NCBI RefSeq assembly: GCF_000615285.1
Contig: NZ_BALU01000002.1
Span: forward strand, 1-64,000
Length of the DNA stretch: 64,000 nucleotides
Source: Lactobacillus kitasatonis DSM 16761 = JCM 1039
GTDB lineage: Bacteria; Bacillota; Bacilli; Lactobacillales; Lactobacillaceae
Direction of reading: 5' to 3'
The notes under the pieces are model-generated. The model had not been told where the DNA came from. It saw nothing but the letters and a program-made list of their open reading frames with translations, and made no database searches. Every line of letters begins with the position of its first letter. The first letter of the stretch is position 1. A program made the translations under genes and the position numbers. Of the stretch, positions 49,678 to 59,710 are shown piece by piece.

Positions 49678-49706
49678 TTGCATCTAAGATGCTTCTTAAG
49701 TATAAT
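49678..49706 (+). promoter_or_regulatory. Promoter of rpsT
   Basis: TTGCAT (49678-49683), 17-nt spacer and a perfect TATAAT (49701-49706), 38 nt before the rpsT start. Confidence 0.8.
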
Positions 49707-49744
49707 GTATGAAGTAAATTTCTAAATCATTGGAGGTGAATTTC

Positions 49745-50002
49745 ATGCCACAAATCAAATCAGCTATTAAACGTGTTAAGACGCAAAACGCTGCTAGAGA
49801 ACGTAACGCTTCTGAATTAAGCAAATTAAGAACTGCTGTTAAGAAGTTTAAGAACGCTGTCGAAACTGATAGTAAAGAAGACGTCTCCAAATTGCATTTA
49901 GAAGCTGTTCGTGCTTTGGACAAGGCTGCTTCAAAAGGCTTAATCCACAAGAACAAGGCTGCTCGTGATAAGAGCCGTTTAAACAAATTAGCAAACAAGT
50001 AA
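49745..50002 (+). CDS. rpsT: Ribosomal protein S20
   Basis: The 85-residue basic helical protein binds 16S rRNA. It begins [20 protein letters not shown] and has [18 protein letters not shown] at the end, as in all bacterial S20. GGAGGTGA lies 9 nt before ATG 49745; a longer upstream reading frame overlaps that site and is rejected. It is monocistronic and convergent to holA. Confidence 0.97.
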   Translation: MPQIKSAIKRVKTQNAARERNASELSKLRTAVKKFKNAVETDSKEDVSKLHLEAVRALDKAASKGLIHKNKAARDKSRLNKLANK

Positions 50003-50021
50003 TTAATACTTATTACTAATC

Positions 50022-50066
50022 AAAAAAGAGAGAAGATCATAATTATGTTCTTCTCTCTTTTTTTGT
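50022..50066. terminator. Bidirectional terminator of rpsT and holA
   Basis: A 15-bp stem AAAAAAGAGAGAAGA / TCTTCTCTCTTTTTT encloses an AT-rich loop. Confidence 0.92.
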
Positions 50067-50067
50067 T

Positions 50068-51054
50068 TTATACATTCAAAACAAATAGTTTTAGGAAATT
50101 ATCTTCATGATAAGTACCATTTTTATAATTAAATTCTAGTTCAATTGCATCCCGCAACAATTGTTCAAGTTTACTGATCTTTACCCTATTTTTTAAGGCT
50201 AATTTTACTCGATATGGGTGAACACCAAGATCTTTAACTATCTGCGGCTCACTGCGACCTCTTTGAGCTAGGATTTTAACTACTAGTAATAATTCTAGCT
50301 GATTTTCAAAAACAGCTAACAACTGAATTGGAGAAGTGCCCTCCCTTAATTGGTTTTCCAATCGATCTACCGCTTCTTGATAGTTTCGATTTAGAGCAGA
50401 TTCCAAAATTGCAAAAATATTTTGTGCAAGCGACAAATCGACATTTTGCATGACGGATTTTTCTGTAATCTTATTATCTGTTGCCGCCATCTTCAGCTTT
50501 TGATAATTGCTTAAAACGGTATCCATCACTTGGTCGCTTCGTTCAATTAAAAGCTGTAAAGCTGATTGTGTAATGGTATAACCCTCTGCTTTAATAAGAG
50601 CCTTAGTAATTGCACCAACTTCATAAGAACGAATCTTAGGTTCAACAACGTTGAATTGTTTCAGTACAGTTTTAGTAAGCTTTTTGCGTCGATCAAGCTT
50701 ATCATATGAAGCCACAATCACGATTACATCTTCTAAATCTGCCAAATTTTCAAATATCTTCACTAAATCATTAATCTGCTTTTGATACTTTTTAGGCACT
50801 TTAGCTGTCAAAAAGAATGGATTTTTGACCATAATCAATTTTTGCTCACTAAACAAACTAGACTCGGTCAAACTGGCAATCAATTCATCTAGCCCATCAG
50901 TCTCACAGTCAACAATTACATGCTCAAGATCCTTAAACTTTTCTTCTTTGGCATAGGATTTAGCGAGATAGTCATTGACAAAATCGTCCTCACTCCAAAT
51001 TAAAGTGTGCGGATTATTATTGTTTGTATTTTTAAATAAGGAAAGTAAGGTCAT
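50068..51054 (-). CDS. holA: DNA polymerase III delta subunit
   Basis: The 328-residue clamp-loader subunit opens the beta clamp. It starts MTLLSLFKNTNNNNPHTLIWSED, with the conserved early SSLFSEQKLIMVKNPFF and the C-terminal QLLAVFENQLELLLVVKIL and HPYRVKLALK elements. It overlaps the end of comEC by 4 nt. The comEA-comEC-holA order is standard in Firmicutes. Confidence 0.92.
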   Translation of the reverse strand: MTLLSLFKNTNNNNPHTLIWSEDDFVNDYLAKSYAKEEKFKDLEHVIVDCETDGLDELIASLTESSLFSEQKLIMVKNPFFLTAKVPKKYQKQINDLVKIFENLADLEDVIVIVASYDKLDRRKKLTKTVLKQFNVVEPKIRSYEVGAITKALIKAEGYTITQSALQLLIERSDQVMDTVLSNYQKLKMAATDNKITEKSVMQNVDLSLAQNIFAILESALNRNYQEAVDRLENQLREGTSPIQLLAVFENQLELLLVVKILAQRGRSEPQIVKDLGVHPYRVKLALKNRVKISKLEQLLRDAIELEFNYKNGTYHEDNFLKLFVLNV

Positions 51055-53336
51055 TTTTTACCCCGCTTCAAAAAGTAATTAAATTCTGGTTCTTTCATTC
51101 CACCATAATACCAGCTAATCATACCACAGTCTTGGGTTGAAACCCACGGTATTTGTTGATTGGTTAGTGTTGTCAAAGTTTCTTGATGCGGATGACCAAA
51201 ACGATTATTGCGTCCAGCTGAAATAAAAACTCGCTTAGGATGAATAGCTTGCAAGAATTCTGGCTTTGAAGAAGTTTTACTGCCATGATGTCCTAGCTTA
51301 AAATAATCAATATTTAAAGCAGTCTTTTGCATTATTTCATTCTCTCCTTCTTGCCCTAAATCTCCTGTAAAAAGCCAATTTTTATTTGCCAATCTGAAAA
51401 ACAAACTTAATGAATCTTCATTTTTCCCTTCACCTGGTTGGTAAGGATAAACCACATTGAAGGTAATTTGAGGCTCTTTTACCTGCATTCCTGCTAATAA
51501 TTCTACCAACTTTGTATGCTTAATCCGTCCATCCAGTCTTTTTTGAAAAGATGGATTTTTAATTAATCCCTGAGCCATAAACAACTTTTTAACTTTAACT
51601 TGCTCTAACAGCGGGCCTAAATCTCCCACGTGATCCGCATCTTGGTGAGAGACAAACACACCATCTAGAGTATTAATTCCTTGGCTTTTTAAAAACGGTA
51701 TCGTGATTCGATTAATCTGAGGTGTAACTTTTTTACCACTAAAATTAAGCTTGCCTCCTGTATCAATGAGGTAAGCTTTGCGCGGAAAAGGAGTAGTAAC
51801 CAAAATGCTATCGCCTTGTCCAACGTCAATAAAGGTTACTTGCCCTCGCAACGGAAAATGAATCATGCTAAAGAAAACAGTATATAGCATAATTAAAGTT
51901 GCGCTAATCTTTTTAAAGTTAAACTGCCACTCCGGCTTTTCTCTTAAAGCAACAATTAAACCGATTGACACGACAAGTAAAAGCAAGCATTGCCACCAAT
52001 TAATCTGACCAAAGTTAATCAGGCCAAATTGCGTTTGGGACAGCCTGCCAATAAGTTGTTCTCCGAATTCCAGTATTTTTTCAAAAAGTGGTGCCAGTTG
52101 CTTTGTAAAACCAAATGTTAACACATTGATAAATGCTAACGGCATTACTACCCAGTTAAAATATGGTACAACCAGCATATTAAATAAAACCGTTAAGAAA
52201 TTAATCTGATAAAAGAACAAAAGTAAAGGTGGCGTCAATAATAAATTGAGCAAAATTGACTGCTTTAGTTCATTAAAAGAATCAGTTAGCTGCAATCCTA
52301 AAGCCAAAATGTAACTTAAAAGTGCACCTGCACCCATGAATAATCGTGGCACAAATAGCATATGAATAACGCAGGTCAGTCCTAGCAAATCAACCTGTGC
52401 AATATGATAACCTTTACATTTACAAATTTTGCCTAAAAAATAAGTTAAACTAGCACGTACAAATCCGGCCTGCCCACTACTTAAAAAGATGCCGAGTAGT
52501 AGAATCAATACACAAAATAAAAACGTCTCTTCATCCGTCATTTTTAAGCTATAACAGATGGTGCTAATGATTAACACGTAGATGCCAACGTGCAAACCCG
52601 AAATACTTAATAAATGGATTACGCCTAAATCACGATAATTATTCAATATTTCTTGATTTTCCTGGGCATTGTTTTCACCTAAAATTAGTTCACTCGCAAA
52701 AAAGTTCAATAATTGTGGCATCTTTTTGAAATATTTTTGCAGGCTATAACGCAATTGGTGGAGTTTTCCAACCAAATCAGGCTGAACAGGCGCCAGTTGT
52801 ATATTGGTAAATTTAATTCTCTGAAAAATTTTTTTAGTAGCATAATAATTTTGATAATTAAATTCACCGATATTTGTTGCTGATTCAATCGGTTCACATT
52901 TACCTTCAATTTGGTTCATTATAATGGGCTGACCTATTTTTAATATCTTTTTTTGTTCATCAGAAACCTTTCCAGCGATCAAGATATCTCCGCCTTCAAA
53001 ATGTCCAGTTCCTGATAAAAAATCATCTTTAATATGAACCTGATCAGGATAAATTTTAATTTTGCTTTGCTCATTCAATTCAAAATTAATTGTCTTTTTA
53101 TTTAAAAATGCGACTAAACTAAATAACACCAAAATCAATACAATAATTTGAGTATTAGCGCTATATTTTTCAACCAATAAAATTAGAAAATATAGACTAA
53201 ACAAACTACAAACAATTTTTTGAAGAAAAGTATTACCAACAAATATCCAAAAAGATAGAGCAATCAACAACAATGCCAAAATCAAATAAAAACCGGCATT
53301 ATTTTTAAACAGCCAATTGATCTTTAAGACTTGCAA
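51051..53336 (-). CDS. comEC: ComEC/Rec2-family competence channel protein
   Basis: The 761-residue membrane protein forms the DNA uptake channel in competent bacteria. It has N-terminal hydrophobic segments, an OB-like region, a competence domain (FASELILGENNAQ, LLSISGLHVGIYVLI) and a C-terminal metallo-beta-lactamase domain (FIDVGQGDSILV, HQDADHVGDL, LGHHGSKTSS). It starts at TTG 53336, with AGGAG 9 nt upstream, overlapping comEA by 32 nt. The gene is full length, although natural competence is not usually observed in these lactobacilli. Confidence 0.93.
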   Translation of the reverse strand: MQVLKINWLFKNNAGFYLILALLLIALSFWIFVGNTFLQKIVCSLFSLYFLILLVEKYSANTQIIVLILVLFSLVAFLNKKTINFELNEQSKIKIYPDQVHIKDDFLSGTGHFEGGDILIAGKVSDEQKKILKIGQPIIMNQIEGKCEPIESATNIGEFNYQNYYATKKIFQRIKFTNIQLAPVQPDLVGKLHQLRYSLQKYFKKMPQLLNFFASELILGENNAQENQEILNNYRDLGVIHLLSISGLHVGIYVLIISTICYSLKMTDEETFLFCVLILLLGIFLSSGQAGFVRASLTYFLGKICKCKGYHIAQVDLLGLTCVIHMLFVPRLFMGAGALLSYILALGLQLTDSFNELKQSILLNLLLTPPLLLFFYQINFLTVLFNMLVVPYFNWVVMPLAFINVLTFGFTKQLAPLFEKILEFGEQLIGRLSQTQFGLINFGQINWWQCLLLLVVSIGLIVALREKPEWQFNFKKISATLIMLYTVFFSMIHFPLRGQVTFIDVGQGDSILVTTPFPRKAYLIDTGGKLNFSGKKVTPQINRITIPFLKSQGINTLDGVFVSHQDADHVGDLGPLLEQVKVKKLFMAQGLIKNPSFQKRLDGRIKHTKLVELLAGMQVKEPQITFNVVYPYQPGEGKNEDSLSLFFRLANKNWLFTGDLGQEGENEIMQKTALNIDYFKLGHHGSKTSSKPEFLQAIHPKRVFISAGRNNRFGHPHQETLTTLTNQQIPWVSTQDCGMISWYYGGMKEPEFNYFLKRGKK

Positions 53337-53990
53337 AGGTCTTTTCTCCTATTCCAGATACCTGCATTAAATCTTCAATCTTTTTAAATGATCCTTTTTG
53401 TTCACGATAGGCAATGATTTGCTCAGCCTTCTTTTCGCCAATTCCTGTTAATTTTTGTAGATCAGCTATATTCGCTGTATTTAAATTGATTTTCTCACCA
53501 CTGCCTTGTTCTGATGAACCTGATTCACTGCTAGTAGAACTTGCCGGACTTCCTGTACCCGTCCCGGTCGTTGCGGCATTTTCTACCTTCTCACCTTTAT
53601 AAGGAATATGAATTTTATCTTGATCCTTCAATAAAATTGCACGATTAATTGCCTTTAACTGAGCCTACTAGTCGTGCCACCAGCCGCTTCAATTAATTCC
53701 TGCAATCTTGCACCATTTTTAAGCGTATATACGCCTTCATGCTTTACAGCTCCCGAAATATCACAAGTTACGGTTTTTGATTCACTCACAGATGAACTAC
53801 TCGCCGTGTTTTCCATCGTGGTACTTGATGAAGACCTGCTTTTTTGCATTAATTGTGTATTTTCTACCTCAGTATTTTTATCCTGACTATCTCCTTTCTT
53901 GAAATAAAAGAAACCCATCAAAATAATCCCTGCCGCAATCAAATACACTTTCTTTTCAATTGCAAATTCCTTTATTTTCTCAAAATTCAT
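53305..53990 (-). CDS. comEA: ComEA DNA-binding competence protein, frameshifted
   Basis: ComEA binds incoming DNA at the outer membrane face. The N-terminal part has one membrane anchor (KVYLIAAGIILMGFFYF) and an SLBB-like domain (VTCDISGAVKHEGVYTLKNGARLQELIEAAGG). The frame breaks at about 53666 (a base lost) and stops at 53655. Restoring it gives TTSKAQLKAINRAILLKDQDK, joining to the Ser/Gly linker and the helix-hairpin-helix DNA-binding domain (LNTANIADLQKLTGIGEKKA, QVSGIGEKTFASL). The repaired protein has about 228 residues. As read, the DNA-binding domain is not attached to the anchor. ATG 53990 follows GAGGTGA. Confidence 0.88.
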
Positions 53991-54013
53991 ATAATTCACC
54001 TCTACTATTTATT

Positions 54014-54056
54014 ACGCAAAAAAAGCCCAGAATTTTTTCTGGACTTTTATTTTTTA
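54014..54056 (-). terminator. Terminator of the coaD-sepM unit
   Basis: Read leftward: GTCCAGA / TCTGGGC stem, then seven T. Confidence 0.82.
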
Positions 54057-54063
54057 TCTTTTT

Positions 54064-55098
54064 CTAATAATGTGCTTTTAAATAGTTGAGGGCATCATCA
54101 AAATTGCCGACTGGAACAATCTTCATCTTAGTATGAATTCTTTTTGCCGTTCGCTTAGCCACTGCATAATTTGTCTGACTCTTCTTAACCTCAGTTGAAT
54201 CAGTTGGAGCAAAGAAGACTTCTGCTCCCTCTCGGCTAGCCGCAACTACTTTTTTGTCAACACCACCGATAATACCAACCTTACCATTTGGTGAAATCGT
54301 TCCTGTACCTGCAATCCTATGACCATGACTCAAATTTTGCTTAGTAAAGACTTCGTAACTTTCTAGTGTAAACATCAAACCGGCAGAAGGTCCGCCAATT
54401 TCACCAGCATTAATAGATAATTTTGGTTTGGTTTTAACTTCCACATGTTCAACCAGTTGAATACCAATACCTGGTTTATTAGTGCCTTTTACTTTAACGA
54501 TCTTGCCAGTAAATTGTTTCTTCTTCTTACCCCTTAAGACAGAAATCTTCACAGGACTGCCTATCTTTTGTTTACACAAATAAGACATCATTTCTTCAGT
54601 TGAATGGAATCGATGACCATTGGCGCCTAAAACTGTATCGCCTATTTGAAGTTTCTTTCTAAAACTAGAACCTTTTTGCACTTCCATGACGTAAACGCCA
54701 AGATATTTAAAGCTATGCTTTTTACCAGCCTTTTTTGCCGCATAATAAATTGCATTCTGCTGACTTGTTTCCATGTACCAATTTTGCAATTCATTATACT
54801 GTGCACTGGTTTGCCCACCTAACAGTTCCTTGCTAGAAATACGATCGTTATACGGTCTGGTGTAACTCCACAAATACTGCAATATCGAGGCAGGCCTATT
54901 TGTGACGCTTACTGTTACCAAATAAAAGTTATTTGGCTTTTTATTCTTAGATTTAATAAACTGACCTACCGGTACTGCCTCACCAGGTGCCTCAATATAA
55001 TAGTCAGTCGGCCAAAAGGCTAAAAACGCAACTGCTATTATTGCGATAATTGCAATAAGCCAATTGCGTAATTTATGTGATTTATTCTGATTGTTCAT
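54064..55098 (-). CDS. PDZ-domain Lon-like membrane protease (SepM/YlbL type)
   Basis: The 344-residue protein has one N-terminal membrane helix (LRNWLIAIIAIIAVAFLAFW), a PDZ domain around residues 130-200 (GVYVMEVQKGSSF, QIGDTVLGANG) and a C-terminal S16 Lon-type protease domain with catalytic Ser238 in EIGGPSAGLMF and Lys283 in GGVDKKVVAA. The family processes secreted or membrane peptides; SepM of streptococci trims a competence peptide. It overlaps coaD by 17 nt in the rsmD-coaD-sepM cluster. Confidence 0.9.
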   Translation of the reverse strand: MNNQNKSHKLRNWLIAIIAIIAVAFLAFWPTDYYIEAPGEAVPVGQFIKSKNKKPNNFYLVTVSVTNRPASILQYLWSYTRPYNDRISSKELLGGQTSAQYNELQNWYMETSQQNAIYYAAKKAGKKHSFKYLGVYVMEVQKGSSFRKKLQIGDTVLGANGHRFHSTEEMMSYLCKQKIGSPVKISVLRGKKKKQFTGKIVKVKGTNKPGIGIQLVEHVEVKTKPKLSINAGEIGGPSAGLMFTLESYEVFTKQNLSHGHRIAGTGTISPNGKVGIIGGVDKKVVAASREGAEVFFAPTDSTEVKKSQTNYAVAKRTAKRIHTKMKIVPVGNFDDALNYLKAHY

Positions 55099-55576
55099 GA
55101 TTTAATTTCTTTCTTAATGCTTCAGCCGCTTTCTCTGGCAAAAACTGACGCACATCTTCATTAAAACGAGCCAATTCTTTGATCATACTTGAAGCAACAA
55201 AAGAATTTTCTGGACTACTAAATAATAAAATTGTATTGATATCAGGAGCTAATCTTTTATTGATCCCTGCAATTTCTTGCTCGTAGCGAAAGTCTGCGCT
55301 ATTGCGTACACCACGAACTATTGCCTTAGCATGTAACTCATGAGCCAGATTAACAGTTATCATATCCGGCTTTTCTAGCACCTCAATATTAGGAATATCT
55401 TTCAATGCATCCCTAATAAAATCAGCCCGCTGCTCTGCTGTAAACAAATAATGTTTAGACGTATTCGTCATCGCTACTACATACACCTTATCAAAGATTT
55501 GTGCAGCTTTTTTAGCAGTTTCCACATGCCCATTAGTAATTGGATCAAAACTTCCTGGAAAAAGTGCGATAGTCAT
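55082..55576 (-). CDS. coaD: Phosphopantetheine adenylyltransferase
   Basis: The 164-residue nucleotidyltransferase makes dephospho-CoA from 4'-phosphopantetheine and ATP. It has the ALFPGSFDPITNGH motif (TNGH as the HxGH signature), RGVRNSADFRYEQEIA, and the ENSFVASSMIKELARF (SSS/TxIR-like) motif. Its ATG is adjacent to the end of rsmD (one shared base), and it overlaps sepM downstream. Confidence 0.96.
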   Translation of the reverse strand: MTIALFPGSFDPITNGHVETAKKAAQIFDKVYVVAMTNTSKHYLFTAEQRADFIRDALKDIPNIEVLEKPDMITVNLAHELHAKAIVRGVRNSADFRYEQEIAGINKRLAPDINTILLFSSPENSFVASSMIKELARFNEDVRQFLPEKAAEALRKKLNHEQSE

Positions 55577-56127
55577 TATTTATCCTTTCGATAAATTCTC
55601 ACAATAGTTTTGCCTAAATGGTGTTCCTTTACTAAAGAAAAGCCTTCAATTGATCCCAATTCGGTATGATCATCAGTTTCTGCAACGATAATTGCACCAT
55701 CATTTAACAAGCCTAACTTGTTCATTTGTTGCATATCTTTCGCAATTTTTTCTTTAGCATAAGGTGGATCCAAAAATACTAAATCAAAGCTTTGCCCATT
55801 TTCCGCAAATAATTTCAATGCAGCTGAACTGCGCATATTATAAATTTCAAAGCGGTTTTCTTCTTTAGTAAGAGCAACATTCTTTTTAATAATTGAACAA
55901 GCTGCGTGATTAATATCAACTAAACTAGCATGATCGTAGCCTCTTGAGACGGCTTCAATTCCTAATGCACCACTACCAGCGTACAAATCAAGGACATTAC
56001 CACCATCAAAAAATTGTCCTAACGAGTTAAACAAGGATTCTTTTACTTTATCGCTAGTTGGTCTAGTACGATTGCTTTTTAAAGTAAATAAATTTCTCTT
56101 AGCATATTTTCCTGAAATAATTCTCAT
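55576..56127 (-). CDS. rsmD: 16S rRNA m2G966 methyltransferase RsmD
   Basis: The 183-residue SAM-dependent enzyme methylates G966 of 16S rRNA. It has the SAM loop VLDLYAGSGALGIEAVSRG, catalytic motif VFLDPPYAKE and the N-terminal MRIISGKYAKRNL ... TRPTSDKVKESLFN typical of the family. It starts within the end of the YlbG-like gene (4-nt overlap) and is contiguous with coaD. Confidence 0.95.
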   Translation of the reverse strand: MRIISGKYAKRNLFTLKSNRTRPTSDKVKESLFNSLGQFFDGGNVLDLYAGSGALGIEAVSRGYDHASLVDINHAACSIIKKNVALTKEENRFEIYNMRSSAALKLFAENGQSFDLVFLDPPYAKEKIAKDMQQMNKLGLLNDGAIIVAETDDHTELGSIEGFSLVKEHHLGKTIVRIYRKDK

Positions 56128-56468
56128 TGCATCTGATCCTCATTTTTTTCTTGCTCTAACTGCAACTTTTCTTCAGCAGCTTTAGCCATATCGGTTATTT
56201 GTTTTTCAATATATTCACTGTCTAAATTAACTTCGTCTTCAGCTGATATTTCTACATAAGTAACAAAATCCAGATTTGAGATTTGCTTTTGCATTTCTTT
56301 AGCTTCTCTACGGTTAACATAGAGCATGCAATATTTCATCTTTTTAGAAAAATAAACTATATCACCGTAGCGACGCAGTTTGTATTGATCACTTACCGAT
56401 TTTAAATAAATAATCAATGCAACGCGTTTAATTAAATGCGTACCTTCGATTTCTTTATTTATACTCAT
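56124..56468 (-). CDS. YlbG-family (DUF2129) protein
   Basis: The 114-residue cytosolic protein contains KRVALIIYLKSVSDQYKLRRYGDIVYFSKKMKYCMLYVNRREA, characteristic of YlbG/DUF2129, followed by an acidic Gln/Glu-rich tail. Function is unknown. In Firmicutes it is regularly found between ftsW and rsmD, as here, with overlaps of 4 nt on both sides. Confidence 0.9.
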   Translation of the reverse strand: MSINKEIEGTHLIKRVALIIYLKSVSDQYKLRRYGDIVYFSKKMKYCMLYVNRREAKEMQKQISNLDFVTYVEISAEDEVNLDSEYIEKQITDMAKAAEEKLQLEQEKNEDQMQ

Positions 56469-57649
56469 GCGACCGTTTCATCCTTTTCTTGTAACATTTT
56501 TTCGTTTGCAGAAACATTTAAAACCAAACCAATTGCGGCAGTTAAAACGATCATTGATGAACCACCATATGAAATAAACGGCAGCGTTACACCAGTAATT
56601 GGCAATAAGCCCAATACCGCACCAATATTGAATAAAGCTTCTGTAAAAAGAATCGTGGCAACACCAAAGCAAATTAAAGCGTCAAATTGTGAACTAGCGT
56701 TAATACCGACTTCCATGATTTCCCACATTAAGTAAAATAAGAGGCCAACTAAAAGAATAGTCATTATAACACCGACCTCTTCGGCAGTAATTGACAAAAT
56801 AAAGTCTGTGTAAGGTTCTGGCAAGTAACCACGCTTTTGCATACTATTTCCTAGTCCTACACCGAACAACCCACCATTATGAATTGCATAGTAGGAGTTA
56901 ACTAACTGAGCCCCACCTTTTCGTTCAAGCTCAAAGGGATGCAAAAATGACATTAATCGTTGGAATTGATAGCTCTTTCGCAGGAATTCAGGATTCCAAG
57001 TAACTACAAGTATAAATACTAAGCCGACAAAAATTGCAATTCCTATTAGCCAAGTCAAAGCCAATCTAGTTGGCACACCAGATACTGAGAACATAACTAA
57101 AGTGATCATGAACAAAATAGCCGTACCACCAAAGTCAGGTTCAACAATAACTAAACACATTAAGAATGCAGATAGAATAGCTGGGTGAGAAAGATTAGCT
57201 TTAATCTTACCTTTGACAAACTTCCCGTCTCTTCGGTCTAAGACATAAGCCAAATAAATAACCAAAGCTAGTTTAGTTACTTCCAGTGGCTGCAAATTAA
57301 TAAAACCTAAGTTAATCCAACCAACGGCACCATTAACTTCTGCAGAACTAACATGGGCAAACTTCAGTATTACCAACCAAAACAGCATTAAAATACAAAG
57401 TATTAAAAAGCCTGCTACAAATTTAGGATTTTTAATTACTTTTAGTTTTACTGCAAAAAACGGGATACCAAAGCCCAAAAATGCCACTGCAGCATAAATC
57501 GCCTGTCTTATTCCATAAACATCTGGCTTAAAACCATTAACTAACAAAATATCAGAACTAGCTGAATATACCAAAATTATTCCAACTACTACCAAAATCA
57601 AGTAAGGAATAAAGATTCGGTAATTAAGATAATTTAATTTTCGACGCAC
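56465..57649 (-). CDS. ftsW: FtsW/RodA-family peptidoglycan polymerase (SEDS)
   Basis: The 394-residue protein has about ten membrane helices and the SEDS pattern: FVKGKIKANLSHPAILSAFL, GLFGVGLGNSMQKRGYLPEP, YTDFILSITAEEVGV (with the catalytic Asp), and GVTLPFISYGGSSMIV. It polymerises glycan strands, probably at the septum with a class B PBP. The start is taken as GTG 57649, with AAAGGGG 8 nt upstream, over an earlier in-frame ATG without a site. It is near typA, as in other lactobacilli. Confidence 0.9.
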   Translation of the reverse strand: MRRKLNYLNYRIFIPYLILVVVGIILVYSASSDILLVNGFKPDVYGIRQAIYAAVAFLGFGIPFFAVKLKVIKNPKFVAGFLILCILMLFWLVILKFAHVSSAEVNGAVGWINLGFINLQPLEVTKLALVIYLAYVLDRRDGKFVKGKIKANLSHPAILSAFLMCLVIVEPDFGGTAILFMITLVMFSVSGVPTRLALTWLIGIAIFVGLVFILVVTWNPEFLRKSYQFQRLMSFLHPFELERKGGAQLVNSYYAIHNGGLFGVGLGNSMQKRGYLPEPYTDFILSITAEEVGVIMTILLVGLLFYLMWEIMEVGINASSQFDALICFGVATILFTEALFNIGAVLGLLPITGVTLPFISYGGSSMIVLTAAIGLVLNVSANEKMLQEKDETVA

Positions 57650-57695
57650 GAGCGTTGCCCCTTTATGTGAAATAATACTTTTTCCATTATAAAAC

Positions 57696-57732
57696 AAAAA
57701 AGCCATTGCTTCTATTAAGCAATGACTTTTTT
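57696..57732 (-). terminator. Terminator of typA
   Basis: Read leftward: stem GTCATTGCTT / AAGCAATGGC with loop, then six T. Confidence 0.85.
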
Positions 57733-57750
57733 AGCAATTATTAAAAATAA

Positions 57751-59595
57751 TTATTTATTACGGTTACGCTTCTTGTCAGCCTTTTGACGTTCAGAAGTGT
57801 TTAGGATCTTCTTACGTAAACGAATTGACTTTGGAGTTACTTCACAGTATTCGTCATCGTTCAAGAATTCAATAGCTTCTTCAAGAGTCAAAGTCTTTGG
57901 AGTCTTGATTGCGGCAGCGTGGTCCTTACCAGCAGCACGGGTGTTAGTTAAGTTCTTACCCTTAGTTACGTTAACGGCAATATCACGTTCACGACTTGAT
58001 TGACCAACGATCATACCTTCGTAAACTTCAACACCGGCACCGATGAATAATTCACCACGTTGTTCAACTGATTGAAGTGAGTAAGTAGTTGATTGGCCTT
58101 GGTTAATTGATACCAAAGCACCGTTACGACGACCTGGGTTCCAGTTCTTAACAACTGGCTTGTAAGCTGCAAAGGTGTGGTTCATGATACCGTAACCACC
58201 AGTTTGTGACATGAATTCATTGTTGTAACCAATCAAACCACGTGATGGAACTAAGAATTCAAGACGGGTTTGGCCGTTACCAGTTGATTCCATGTTTTGC
58301 ATTTCACCTTTTCTTTGTGAAAGGGAGTCAATAACTGAACCAACGTATTCATCTGGAGTATCAACTTGAACAGATTCAAATGGTTCGCACATAGTACCAT
58401 CAATTTCACGGTAAATAACCTTAGGACGTGAAAGTTGTAATTCGAAACCTTCACGACGAAGTTCTTCAACCAAAATTGAAAGGTGAAGTTCACCACGACC
58501 TGAAACAGTCCAAGCGTTCAATTGATCAGTAGGTTCAACCTTCAAAGAAACATCAGTACGAGTTTGACGAATCAAACGGTCTTCAAGTTTCTTAGGAGTT
58601 ACTTGGTCACCTTCACGACCAGCAAATGGTGAGTCGTTAGCAACAAAGTCCATTTGAAGTGTTGGTGGATCGATCTTAAGAAGTGGCAAAGCTTCTGGGT
58701 GATCTGCTGAAGCAATAGTTTCACCAACGTAGATATCGTTGATACCACTGATAGCAACAATGTCGCCGGCCTTAGCTTCTTTAATTTCGTTACGCTTCAA
58801 ACCGAAGTAACCAAACAACTTAGTAACGCGGAAGTTTTGAGTTGATCCATCACGCTTCATAACAGTGATGTTGTCGCCAACCTTAACCTTACCACGGTAA
58901 ATTCTACCTACACCAATACGACCTACGTAGTCGTCCCAATCAAGCATAGTGATTTGGAATTGAAGTGGTTCATCTGAGTTGTCGATTGGAGCAGGAATGT
59001 ACTTAATAATGGTATCAAAGATAGGATCCATAGTTTCCTTTTGAGTACTTGGATCTGGATCATATGATGAAGTACCATTCAAAGCTGATGCGTAAACAAC
59101 TGGGAAGTCAAGTTGTTCATCGTTAGCACCTAATTCAATGAAGAGTTCAAGTACGTCATCCAAAACTTTCTTAGGACGAGCGCCTGGACGATCAATCTTG
59201 TTCAAAACAACAATTGGCTTTACACCAGCTTCCAAAGCCTTCTTCAATACGAAACGAGTTTGTGGCATTGGACCTTCGTAAGCATCAACCAAAAGCAATG
59301 CTCCGTCTACCATATGCATAACACGTTCTACTTCACCACCGAAGTCAGCGTGTCCTGGTGTATCCAAGATATTGATAGTAGTATCCTTGTAACGAACAGC
59401 AGTGTTCTTTGACAAAATAGTAATACCACGTTCACGTTCAATGGCGTTTGAGTCCATAGCACGATCTTCCAGATTCATGTGTTCTGGCAAAGTATCGGAT
59501 TGCTTCAATAATTGGTTAACCAAAGTGGTTTTACCGTGGTCAACGTGGGCAATAATAGCGATATTTCTAAGATCGTCTCTTCTTTTTTCTGACAA
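57751..59595 (-). CDS. typA: Ribosome-associated GTPase TypA/BipA
   Basis: The 614-residue translational GTPase assists ribosome assembly and stress growth. G motifs: [31 protein letters not shown] and VLNKIDR, then the TypA-specific [12 protein letters not shown] and [15 protein letters not shown] near the end. It starts at TTG 59595 ([11 protein letters not shown]), 8 nt after GGAGG; the upstream TTG at 59619 overlaps a hairpin and is rejected. It has its own promoter and a leader containing an intrinsic terminator. A short basic tail (KKRNRNK) ends it. Confidence 0.94.
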   Translation of the reverse strand: MSEKRRDDLRNIAIIAHVDHGKTTLVNQLLKQSDTLPEHMNLEDRAMDSNAIERERGITILSKNTAVRYKDTTINILDTPGHADFGGEVERVMHMVDGALLLVDAYEGPMPQTRFVLKKALEAGVKPIVVLNKIDRPGARPKKVLDDVLELFIELGANDEQLDFPVVYASALNGTSSYDPDPSTQKETMDPIFDTIIKYIPAPIDNSDEPLQFQITMLDWDDYVGRIGVGRIYRGKVKVGDNITVMKRDGSTQNFRVTKLFGYFGLKRNEIKEAKAGDIVAISGINDIYVGETIASADHPEALPLLKIDPPTLQMDFVANDSPFAGREGDQVTPKKLEDRLIRQTRTDVSLKVEPTDQLNAWTVSGRGELHLSILVEELRREGFELQLSRPKVIYREIDGTMCEPFESVQVDTPDEYVGSVIDSLSQRKGEMQNMESTGNGQTRLEFLVPSRGLIGYNNEFMSQTGGYGIMNHTFAAYKPVVKNWNPGRRNGALVSINQGQSTTYSLQSVEQRGELFIGAGVEVYEGMIVGQSSRERDIAVNVTKGKNLTNTRAAGKDHAAAIKTPKTLTLEEAIEFLNDDEYCEVTPKSIRLRKKILNTSERQKADKKRNRNK

Positions 59596-59619
59596 AAGTA
59601 TTTCCTCCCCACTCTTCAA

Positions 59620-59646
59620 TAAAAAAACTGTGACTAGGCCACAGTT
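59620..59646 (-). promoter_or_regulatory. Leader terminator of typA, candidate attenuator
   Basis: Read leftward, AACTGTG / CACAGTT pairs around a 7-nt loop and is followed by a T-run (59625-59620), only about 25 nt before the typA start and about 60 nt after its predicted transcription start. No other gene ends there, so it could regulate typA transcription. Confidence 0.65.
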
Positions 59647-59710
59647 TCGGTAACGCTTCTGCGCTTTATCGAAGTGCTTCTTTTTTTGATCTGTATAGTT
59701 ACGTTAGTGA

